Shown piece by piece: positions 6,164 through 12,036 of a DNA stretch of 12,036 nucleotides (within the stretch, counting starts at the first letter, position 1; each line of letters opens with the position of its first letter). This DNA is from Saprospiraceae bacterium (GTDB lineage Bacteria > Bacteroidota > Bacteroidia > Chitinophagales > Saprospiraceae). A model generated the notes under the pieces. It was not told the DNA's origin and did no database searches. It saw only the letters and a program-made list of their open reading frames with translations. The stretch spans positions 18,521-30,556 of the forward strand of contig JALHPW010000001.1 in assembly GCA_022842255.1 (NCBI GenBank), in the 5' to 3' direction. A program made the translations under genes and the position numbers.

Positions 6164-7072
6164 ATGAGTCTCCTCACCGTTGGTACCGTCGCTTTTGACG
6201 ACATCGAAACCCCTTCCGGCCGGGCCGAAAAAGTAGTGGGCGGCGCCTGCACCTATATTTCACTGGCGGCATCCTATTTCGTTACCCCGGTGCGGGTGGT
6301 GTCGGTGGTAGGCGACGACTTCCCGGAAGACACGCTTGATTATCTGCGCAGACGAGGGGTTGATTTGGAAGGACTTCAGGTCAAAAAAGGCGAAAAATCC
6401 TTTTTCTGGGCAGGTCGCTACCACAGCAATTTCAACAGCCGCGACACGCTGGATACCCAATTGAATGTACTTGCGACTTTTGACCCAATTTTGCCAGAAA
6501 TTTACCGCAAGAGCGATTACCTGATGCTCGGTAATCTCACCCCGCAGGTTCAAATCCGTGTGTTGGAGCAACTCACCCACCGACCAAAACTCGTGGCTTT
6601 GGACACGATGAATTTCTGGATGGACATTGCCTTGGATGACCTCAAGAAGGTGTTGGAGAAAGTGGATGTGTTGACCATCAACGACGAGGAGGCACGCCAG
6701 CTTTCGGGGGAACATTCCTTGCTGAAAGCTGCCAAAGTTATCCATGACATGGGGCCTAAGTACTTGATTATCAAGAAAGGAGAACATGGGGCGCTGCTGT
6801 TTCACCGTGGCCAAATCTTCTTCGCGCCAGCCTTGCCGCTGGCTGAGGTAATTGATCCTACCGGCGCGGGCGACACGTTTGCGGGCGGGTTCATGGGTTG
6901 GATTGCCAAAACGGGCGATACCTCCTTTGACAACATGAAACGCGCCGTGATTTACGGCTCTGCCATGGCTTCTTTTTGTGTGGAGCAGTTCAGCATCGAA
7001 CGTTTGAAGGGCCTCACGCCAGCCATGATCGAAAACCGAGTGGAGCAGTTTGCGGAGTTGGTGAAATTTTAA
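6164..7072 (+). CDS. PfkB-family sugar/nucleoside kinase
   Basis: Cytosolic ATP-dependent kinase of 302 residues in the PfkB (ribokinase) family. The N-terminal Gly-Gly substrate-lid motif is at residues 26-27 (VVGGACTY), a family NDEEARQLSG stretch at 173-182, KKGEHGALL at 204-212, and the second PfkB signature DPTGAGDTFAGG at 231-242 with Asp237 as the expected catalytic base. The start is set at the ATG at 6164, because an in-frame extension from 6020 merely translates the upstream palindrome. The substrate is not determinable from sequence. Proximity to psuG suggests a PsuK-like pseudouridine kinase, but the genes are divergent and separated by a tRNA, so ribokinase-like or nucleoside kinase roles are equally possible. 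No clear TAnnTTTG box is seen directly upstream. Confidence 0.9.
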   Translation: MSLLTVGTVAFDDIETPSGRAEKVVGGACTYISLAASYFVTPVRVVSVVGDDFPEDTLDYLRRRGVDLEGLQVKKGEKSFFWAGRYHSNFNSRDTLDTQLNVLATFDPILPEIYRKSDYLMLGNLTPQVQIRVLEQLTHRPKLVALDTMNFWMDIALDDLKKVLEKVDVLTINDEEARQLSGEHSLLKAAKVIHDMGPKYLIIKKGEHGALLFHRGQIFFAPALPLAEVIDPTGAGDTFAGGFMGWIAKTGDTSFDNMKRAVIYGSAMASFCVEQFSIERLKGLTPAMIENRVEQFAELVKF

Positions 7073-7187
7073 TCGCGCCCTTTTTTGACAAAATGGAAAA
7101 ATTGGTGTTTTAGCCTTAAGTCCTTGGCTTCCGTCAGGTAGACGCACCTGTTTGTGCTTCATTTTTCTGCTTCAAATCGCCCATACC

Positions 7188-8306
7188 GTGAAAGAAACCC
7201 CACCCGAACCGTTGCCACTGGGCGAAGCCGAAACCCAAAAATTTGTCCGCTCCATGCGGCTTTCCAGGATGCTGGTGCCGATCGGATTGGGCTTACTGGC
7301 AGTCGGCTATCTTTTTTACAAACAGTTTGATATTGAAAAATTCCGCGAAATCGAGTGGACCGGCCGAGCATTTGCCTGGATTGGCCTCGCGTTTCTGTTG
7401 CTTTTGTTGCGCCACTTTTTCTATGCTTACCGACTGAAAGTACTGACCGGCGGCGATTTTTTCAGCTGGAAAAAATGTCTGGAACTCATCGTTATCTGGG
7501 AATTCAGCGGTGCGCTCACACCCACGAGCAAGGGCGGTCCGTTTGTCATGTTGTTTGTGCTCACCCAGGAAAAAGTTTCGGCGGGTAAAACGGCGGCGGC
7601 GATATTTTACACCATGATCTGTGATTCGGGCTTTTTCGTCCTCACCCTGCCCATCCTGCTCGCCATTTACGGTCCGCCGATGATGTACCCAGGCATGACC
7701 TCCTATTCCGATCAAAATCTCGCGTCGAACGTGATGTTTGTGACGTATGGGATGATGGTGACGTATTGGCTGCTGCTCATGTTCTTTGTGTTTTTGAGGC
7801 CGCAATACGCCAAGGGCAGTTTGAACTGGTTGGCCAAAATCCCTTGGCTGAAAAAATTTGCCCCCAAACTCACCCTGCTCGGTCAGGAATTCGAACTCGC
7901 GGCCACTGAATTGCGGCAGCAAAACTGGCGCTACCACCTCCGGGTAATTTTGTGCGCGGTGGGCGCTTGGACGAGTAAGTTCTTGATGATCAATTGTTTA
8001 ATCATCGCCATTGTGCCCAGTACCCCGATTGACGGCGGCACCCAGGCCTTTATTTATGCCCGTTTGGTGGCCATGTTTATCATCATGGCATTTAGCCCTA
8101 CTCCCGGTGGTGCGGGTTTGGCGGAGATTGCCTTGGCGGGTTTTATCGCCGATTATGTGCCAGCGGGCATTGGGTTGGTCATTGCCTTGATTTGGCGCGG
8201 CATGGCTTATTATGGATACCTTTTGGCAGGTGCGCTCGTGGTTCCGGGCTGGATAGCGGCGCGGGTTGGGGAGCGGAAACGGGCCCTTGAACAATCTGGA
8301 AATTGA
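7188..8306 (+). CDS. Flippase-like integral membrane protein (LPG_synthase_TM family)
   Basis: Inner-membrane protein of about 372 residues with roughly seven to nine hydrophobic segments, beginning around residue 28 (LVPIGLGLLAVGYLF) and ending near WRGMAYYGYLLAGALVV. It belongs to the family of the membrane half of lysyl-phosphatidylglycerol synthase (MprF) and related flippase-like proteins. Characteristic loops are TPTSKGG at 111-117 and SPTPGGAGLAE at 303-313. It lacks the soluble aminoacyl-transferase half of MprF, so it more likely moves or handles a lipid than makes lysyl-PG. The substrate is unknown. The start is probably the GTG at 7188, 115 bases after the kinase stop. A TTG at 7152 or ATG at 7254 are alternatives, and the latter would trim a Pro/Glu-rich N-tail. 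Confidence 0.85.
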   Translation: MKETPPEPLPLGEAETQKFVRSMRLSRMLVPIGLGLLAVGYLFYKQFDIEKFREIEWTGRAFAWIGLAFLLLLLRHFFYAYRLKVLTGGDFFSWKKCLELIVIWEFSGALTPTSKGGPFVMLFVLTQEKVSAGKTAAAIFYTMICDSGFFVLTLPILLAIYGPPMMYPGMTSYSDQNLASNVMFVTYGMMVTYWLLLMFFVFLRPQYAKGSLNWLAKIPWLKKFAPKLTLLGQEFELAATELRQQNWRYHLRVILCAVGAWTSKFLMINCLIIAIVPSTPIDGGTQAFIYARLVAMFIIMAFSPTPGGAGLAEIALAGFIADYVPAGIGLVIALIWRGMAYYGYLLAGALVVPGWIAARVGERKRALEQSGN

Positions 8307-8501
8307 GATATTATGGTACTGTGTAGGTGATTACCTGTTTTTGAACCAATCTCGACATAGTTTTGTCTGTTTATCAAAATGCTGAAAGCAGAATCGTCGT
8401 TATACTCTGATTAAAGTGATTTCGATGATTTGATTGAATCAAAAACATGATTTTTAATTGATTATTTGCAAGCAGTGTTCAAAACCACTCTGCGTTGGCT
8501 A

Positions 8502-8528
8502 TTGACAAGCTCGTCTCCCGTATTTTTG
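8502..8528 (+). promoter_or_regulatory. Candidate promoter of the TPR gene
   Basis: TATTTTTG at 8521-8528 exactly matches TAnnTTTG, and TTG at 8502-8504 (within ATTGACAA) lies 16 bases upstream as a possible -33 element. The start of transcription would be near 8535, giving a leader of about 36 bases that consists largely of CAAATCCA octamers. The remaining gap from 8307 to 8500 shows no gene: only stop-broken ORFs of up to about 24 codons and one further TAnnTTTG match at 8358-8365. Confidence 0.6.
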
Positions 8529-8538
8529 CATTTGTTCT

Positions 8539-8554
8539 CAAATCCACAAATCCA
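8539..8554. repeat. CAAATCCA octamer pair in the TPR gene leader
   Basis: Two exact copies of CAAATCCA (8539-8546, 8547-8554) are followed by a partial third (CAAGCAAA). They lie 16 bases before the ATG at 8571. The same octamer precedes queD in the same orientation relative to that gene. Confidence 0.65.
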
Positions 8555-8570
8555 CAAGCAAATTAAACAC

Positions 8571-10394
8571 ATGACTTTCCCGACGCTGCGCAATGCCGTT
8601 TTTGCCCTATTGTTTTTGGGTCTGAATCTGACCGTTTTGCAGGCGCAAAACGCAGACCCTAATTTGGCGAACCAATATTTTTCAGACGGTGAGTATGAAA
8701 AAGCGGCCACCCTGTATGGTCAATTGGTGGAAAAGGAACGCCGGAGCGATTACTATTTTACGCGTTATGTCGACTGCCTTGCCAAATTGGAAAAATGGGA
8801 GGAGGCCGAAAAAGCCGTAAAAAAACAAATCAAGGAGCAGCCTGAGAACAACACGCTCTATGTCGTTTACGGTACCTTATTTGAGGAACAAGGCAAAACT
8901 GCCGAGGCAGAAGTGCAATATGAACGTGCCATCGACAAAATGGCGAGCGATTATTCGGCAGCTATCCGGCTGGCCAATATGTTCCTCAACGATTCCAAAT
9001 ACGATTTTGCGATCAAAACCTACGAACGTGGGGCCACGCTCACCAAAGACCCCAACCGCTTCGCGTACAACCTTGGCGACCTCTACCGCCGCAAGGGCGA
9101 ACCCGTGAAAATGACCGAGCAATACCTCAATGCCTTGGCTTCCGACCCCGGCAAACTCGCTTCATTGCAAACGATTTTTGCCCGCTCACTGGGCCCGGAA
9201 GACATTTTGGAATTGCAGACCCAATTGTACGCCCGCATCCAGGAGAACGAAAACCCGGATTATGTGGAGCTTTTGGCCTGGTCGTTCGTACAACGCAAGG
9301 ATTTTAAAAGCGCGCTTCGTCAATACAAGGCACTCGACAAGCGGCTCGGCGAAAGCGGGCAACGCATCATGCGCGTAGCCGATGAGGCCGCCGAGGCCCA
9401 CGATTACGATGCGGCCATTGCGGCCTATGAATACGTTATCGCTGAAAAAGGTCAAACCAGCCCTTTCTTTTACGACGCCAAACGCGAGGCCATGCAGTGT
9501 CGGCGCAAGAAAATCACCGAGGGATTTAGTTACACGCAGCAAGATTTGACGACGCTCGAAACCGAATACGAAGCCTTTTTATCACAATATGGGAAGAGCC
9601 ATTTGAGTTCGTCTATCATCATGCAACTTGCTGAATTAGAGGCACTTTACTTGCGCAATTTGCCCAAGGCGATTTTGCTTTTGGAAGAACTCAAAGTAAT
9701 GCCAGGGCTACGCATGGATGCGATGGCGCGACTTAAAATCAACCTGGGCGACTACTATCTGATGAACGGTGATATCTGGGAAAGCACTTTGTTGTACAGT
9801 CAGGTGGACAAGGCTTTTAAGGAAGACACCATTGGCCAAGAGGCACGTTTCAAGAATGCTAGGCTTTCGTATTTCAACGGCGATTTTCAGTGGGCGCAGG
9901 CGCAGTTTGATGTCTTGAAAGCGTCTACCTCCAAACTTATTGCCAACGATGCGCTAGACCTCTCGGTGTTTATCATGGACAATTTGAACCTAGACACCAC
10001 ATCGGACGCCATTTCCTTGTACGCTGCCGCCGAGCTTTTGGTGTTGCAAAATCGGTTTGACGAGGCTTTTTTAAAACTGGACACCCTCGCTACGGGCTTC
10101 CCGGAACATTCCTTGCAGGATGATATCCTTTACCTGAAAGCCCGAATCTGGGACAAACAACGCGACTACGCCAAAGCCATTCCCTTGTACCAAGAAGTGG
10201 CCGAAAAATTCAAGGAAGACATTCGCGCTGACAACGCGCTGTATGCTTTAGCGCAGATTTATGAATTAAAAATCAATGATTTAGAGAAGGCGAAAGAGAT
10301 ATACGAGAAGATTTTCCTGGATTACTCCGGCAGTGTGTACGCTGTGGATGCTCGAAAAAGATTCAGGATATTGCGGGGAGATAAGATTCAATAG
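8571..10394 (+). CDS. Secreted tetratricopeptide-repeat protein
   Basis: Exported protein of 607 residues, probably periplasmic or attached to the outer membrane from the inside. The N-terminus carries a signal peptide (hydrophobic FALLFLGLNLTVL) with likely cleavage after Ala25 before Gln26, a common Bacteroidota pattern. The rest is helical with TPR-type helix pairs: clear ones at about residues 30-150 (NLANQYFSDGEYEKAATLY, LAKLEKWEEAEKAV, GTLFEEQGKTAEAEVQYERA) and again near the C-terminus (YAKAIPLYQEVAEKF, NDLEKAKEIYEKIFLDYS). Such proteins act as protein-binding scaffolds; the partner here is unknown. The ATG at 8571 is chosen because an upstream in-frame TTG would translate the promoter and leader repeat. 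It is followed within three bases by a strong hairpin. Confidence 0.88.
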   Translation: MTFPTLRNAVFALLFLGLNLTVLQAQNADPNLANQYFSDGEYEKAATLYGQLVEKERRSDYYFTRYVDCLAKLEKWEEAEKAVKKQIKEQPENNTLYVVYGTLFEEQGKTAEAEVQYERAIDKMASDYSAAIRLANMFLNDSKYDFAIKTYERGATLTKDPNRFAYNLGDLYRRKGEPVKMTEQYLNALASDPGKLASLQTIFARSLGPEDILELQTQLYARIQENENPDYVELLAWSFVQRKDFKSALRQYKALDKRLGESGQRIMRVADEAAEAHDYDAAIAAYEYVIAEKGQTSPFFYDAKREAMQCRRKKITEGFSYTQQDLTTLETEYEAFLSQYGKSHLSSSIIMQLAELEALYLRNLPKAILLLEELKVMPGLRMDAMARLKINLGDYYLMNGDIWESTLLYSQVDKAFKEDTIGQEARFKNARLSYFNGDFQWAQAQFDVLKASTSKLIANDALDLSVFIMDNLNLDTTSDAISLYAAAELLVLQNRFDEAFLKLDTLATGFPEHSLQDDILYLKARIWDKQRDYAKAIPLYQEVAEKFKEDIRADNALYALAQIYELKINDLEKAKEIYEKIFLDYSGSVYAVDARKRFRILRGDKIQ

Positions 10395-10396
10395 CC

Positions 10397-10443
10397 TAAG
10401 CATATTGATAGTTTCACTCAAAGTGAGACTATCAATATGCTTA
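10397..10443. terminator. Perfect-arm hairpin after the TPR gene
   Basis: A 16-base perfect inverted repeat (10397-10412 with 10428-10443) extends inward by six more pairs (one G-U) to a 3-base loop, so the stem is 22 bp. It begins three bases after the TPR stop and ends nine bases before the Uma2 -7 box. No clear T tract follows, so it may act as a transcript-end stabiliser or be a dispersed repeat; terminator is the nearest type. Confidence 0.65.
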
Positions 10444-10451
10444 AAATTTCC

Positions 10452-10459
10452 TATTTTTG
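10452..10459 (+). promoter_or_regulatory. -7 box of the Uma2 gene promoter
   Basis: TATTTTTG exactly matches TAnnTTTG. Transcription would begin near 10466, only about nine bases before the ATG at 10475, leaving a nearly leaderless mRNA. No TTG -33 element is seen at the usual distance, where the preceding hairpin sits. Confidence 0.5.
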
Positions 10460-10474
10460 TTCAAATTTCAGACC

Positions 10475-11086
10475 ATGCAAACCACCGCAATTGCAGTTTC
10501 AACTGTTGCCGCAAAACAGCCCGCCACTAAGCGGAGCAGCAGGGTTCGGCGTACACGCCTGACCTATGAGGACTATGCTGCGATTACCCCGGCCAACAAT
10601 GGAAACTACGAATTAATCAATGGAAACCTTGTTTTTATGCCCTCCCCCACGCCTCAGCACCAGCGCATTGTACGCCGCCTAACGAATGCAATAGAAAACT
10701 ATGTTCACCAAAATGACCTAGGCGAAGTCTTTTTCGCACCATTAGATGTTTTGTTTGACGAAACAAACACGCTCCAGCCAGACATCCTTTTTATCAAGAA
10801 AGAACGAGCCAATATCATCGGCGCGAAAAAAATAGAAGGTGCACCTGATTTTGTAATCGAGGTGCTTTCCGAAGGCAACGCGCCCAAAGAAATGGCTTTC
10901 AAAAAATACATCTACGAAACCTTCATGGTGAGCGAATATTGGGTGCTGAACCTCAAAAACAAAACCATCGCCCAGTATCTGAACGAAGCGGGCGAGTTTC
11001 AAAAAATAGGCACCTTCAAATCTGGGGAGCTTGTAAAATCAGCCGTTTTGGATGGCTTTCAGACAAAATTGGATGATTTGCTCTGA
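10475..11086 (+). CDS. Uma2-family PD-(D/E)XK nuclease-fold protein
   Basis: Protein of 203 residues in the Uma2 (DUF820) family, a PD-(D/E)XK restriction-endonuclease-like fold. After a basic N-tail (KRSSRVRRTR at 19-28) come the family landmarks YELINGNL (45-52) and HQRIVRRL (62-69). The acidic active-site pair is QPDILFI (Asp103) and PDFVIEVLS (Glu129), followed by lysines and YIYETFMVSEYWVLN. The catalytic residues look intact. The biological role of this family is poorly defined; nuclease activity is inferred from the fold. Family members often occur in many copies per genome, but no mobile-element signals flank this one apart from the upstream hairpin. The ATG at 10475 is preferred over a TTG at 10457, which lies inside the promoter box. 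Confidence 0.88.
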   Translation: MQTTAIAVSTVAAKQPATKRSSRVRRTRLTYEDYAAITPANNGNYELINGNLVFMPSPTPQHQRIVRRLTNAIENYVHQNDLGEVFFAPLDVLFDETNTLQPDILFIKKERANIIGAKKIEGAPDFVIEVLSEGNAPKEMAFKKYIYETFMVSEYWVLNLKNKTIAQYLNEAGEFQKIGTFKSGELVKSAVLDGFQTKLDDLL

Positions 11087-11112
11087 GGAATTTTTCCAAA
11101 CTTTGCCCCTCG

Positions 11113-11147
11113 AAAAACGCCACGCCCCTTTTGTCGTGGCGTTTTTT
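11113..11147. terminator. Bidirectional hairpin terminator after the Uma2 gene
   Basis: Arms AAAAACGCCACG (11113-11124) and CGTGGCGTTTTT (11135-11146) pair perfectly around a 10-base loop. An A tract on the left and a T tract on the right give a terminator usable in both directions. It separates Uma2 from pheS. Confidence 0.9.
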
Positions 11148-11165
11148 ATTTCAATTTTAAAAATC

Positions 11166-11193
11166 ACCCGCCTTCGCCAAGGCTGCGGCGGGT
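11166..11193. repeat. Short GC hairpin ACCCGCC/GGCGGGT
   Basis: Seven-base perfect arms (11166-11172 and 11187-11193) flank a 14-base loop, upstream of the heptamer array before pheS. It has no T tract. It may be a small repeat element or part of the pheS leader. Confidence 0.55.
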
Positions 11194-11196
11194 AAA

Positions 11197-11259
11197 CAGT
11201 CAACAGTCAAAGGCCAACAGTCAATAGTCAACAGTCAACGGCCAATAGTCAACAGTCAC
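11197..11259. repeat. CAGTCAA heptamer array touching the pheS start
   Basis: Nine consecutive 7-base units read CAGTCAA (four times), AGGCCAA, TAGTCAA (twice), CGGCCAA and CAGTCAC. The array ends two bases before the pheS ATG at 11262, so it fills the place of any ribosome-binding site. The complementary unit TGACTGT differs by one base from unit TGACGGT in the hairpin inside the outer-membrane protein gene. Confidence 0.9.
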
Positions 11260-11261
11260 CC

Positions 11262-12036
11262 ATGGCAGATATTTTTGAAAAAGCTGAGCTAGTCCTTGCT
11301 GAAATCGCCACCCAAGCACCCGCCAACGCGGCAGAATTGGAGCAGTTCCGGATTCAATACCTCGGCACCAAAGGCCTGATCAAAGGGCTGATGGAAGAAA
11401 TGCGCAACGTGCCCAATGAGCGCAAACGCGACTACGGCCAACTCATGAACCGCCTCAAACAAGAGGCCGAGGCCAAACACGACGCACTTAAAGAAACTTT
11501 CGAATCGCAGTCGCAAAGTGCTGCGGGACAAGCCATTGACCTCACGGCGCCCGGCGAACCCTTGGCGCTCGGCTCCCGCCACCCAGTGGCCGTGACCATG
11601 AACCGCATTGTAGACATCTTCACACGAATGGGTTTCAGCGTGGTGGATGGACCCGAAATCGAAGATGATTGGCACAATTTCACGGCCATGAATACGCCGG
11701 AAGACCACCCTGCCCGCGATATGCAGGACACCTTTTACGTCGTGGATGCACCCGGAATGCTCTTGCGTACGCACACCTCGCCCGTACAGGCACGCGTGAT
11801 GGAAAATCGCAAGCCACCCATCCGCATCATCGCACCCGGCCGCGTGTATCGCAACGAAACCATTTCTACCCGCTCGCACGCCCAATTCCACCAGGTGGAA
11901 GGATTGTACATTGACGAAGGGGTGTCGTTTGCAGATTTGAAACAGACCTTGCTTTATTTTGCCCAGGAGATGTTTGGTGCGACCAAAATTCGGATGCGTC
12001 CTTCGTTTTTTCCTTTTACAGAACCTAGTGCAGAGG
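11262..12036 (+). CDS. pheS: Phenylalanyl-tRNA synthetase alpha subunit, 3' end missing
   Basis: Cytosolic class II aminoacyl-tRNA synthetase subunit that, with PheT, attaches Phe to tRNA-Phe. The window holds the first 258 codons; family length is about 340, so roughly 80 residues are cut off by the window edge. Residues 1-90 form the usual charged N-terminal coiled-coil arm. The class II core begins near 115 with PEIEDDWHNFTAMNTPEDHP and DTFYV, then RTHTSPVQARV (about 169), IIAPGRVYRNET and FHQVEGLYI (about 190-215). The motif-2 loop reads ISTRSHAQ, a variant I associate with Bacteroidota. The ATG at 11262 fits the family N-terminus. The leader is a heptamer repeat array with no Shine-Dalgarno sequence. 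Confidence 0.95.
   Translation, partial: MADIFEKAELVLAEIATQAPANAAELEQFRIQYLGTKGLIKGLMEEMRNVPNERKRDYGQLMNRLKQEAEAKHDALKETFESQSQSAAGQAIDLTAPGEPLALGSRHPVAVTMNRIVDIFTRMGFSVVDGPEIEDDWHNFTAMNTPEDHPARDMQDTFYVVDAPGMLLRTHTSPVQARVMENRKPPIRIIAPGRVYRNETISTRSHAQFHQVEGLYIDEGVSFADLKQTLLYFAQEMFGATKIRMRPSFFPFTEPSAE

Noticed and set aside
8307..8500. Small ORFs (up to about 24 codons) between the membrane protein and TPR genes
   Set aside because: Too short, with no protein-like composition, RBS or repeat support on either strand.
10475..11086. Uma2 protein as part of a defence or toxin system
   Set aside because: No partner methylase, antitoxin or defence gene lies beside it; it is flanked by its own promoter and terminator.
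11197..11259. Heptamer array as a CRISPR
   Set aside because: Units are 7 bases, contiguous and without spacers, so they do not fit CRISPR repeat-spacer structure; no cas genes are present.
11147..11261. T-box or phenylalanine attenuator ahead of pheS
   Set aside because: No leader peptide with Phe codons, no T-box motif and no terminator/antiterminator pair; only a small GC hairpin and the heptamer array.

Overview
The window looks like a piece of a Bacteroidota chromosome, most plausibly from a Saprospiraceae-like or Chitinophagia-like lineage. Three observations support this. There is a very large SprA-like outer-membrane protein gene. There are good matches to the Bacteroidota promoter -7 box TAnnTTTG in front of tRNA-Asn, the TPR gene and the Uma2 gene. 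Most starts lack a Shine-Dalgarno sequence. Species cannot be named from the sequence alone.

Layout. At the left end a queD/PTPS-family gene (minus strand) diverges from a ~4 kb gene for a secreted, probably outer-membrane, SprA-like protein (plus strand). After that gene comes a ~370-base gap. It holds a short degenerate repeat and, on the minus strand, a small frameshifted gene remnant not covered by any intact ORF. Next is psuG (pseudouridine-5'-phosphate glycosidase, minus strand, with all four catalytic residues), then tRNA-Asn(GTT) with its own promoter and hairpin terminator, a 34-bp-arm palindrome, and a PfkB-family kinase (plus strand). Still on the plus strand follow a flippase-like integral membrane protein (LPG_synthase_TM family), a secreted TPR protein, a Uma2-family nuclease-fold protein, and the 5' two thirds of pheS, cut by the window end.

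How the genes fit together. Most are housekeeping or envelope genes transcribed singly, and there is no clear multi-gene operon. psuG and the PfkB kinase lie back to back around the tRNA. In E. coli psuG works with a PfkB kinase (psuK), so the pair could form a pseudouridine salvage module, but orientation and the intervening tRNA make this only a hypothesis.

The most unusual content is repetitive. Short 7- or 8-base tandem arrays recur throughout the window: at the queD stop, in the queD and TPR 5' leaders, just after the big ORF's stop, and directly against the pheS start codon. The large outer-membrane protein gene carries three different repeat blocks inside its reading frame (AAGTNNN heptamers plus CCCAATAT octamers; a cluster of GGCGTTAACGCC-type palindromes; and an inverted pair of ACCGTNN heptamer arrays able to form a hairpin), all keeping the frame open. 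This resembles in spirit the palindromic elements inserted in Rickettsia genes and the heptamer STRR repeats of cyanobacteria, but in a Bacteroidota setting. It is the best candidate for something undescribed here.
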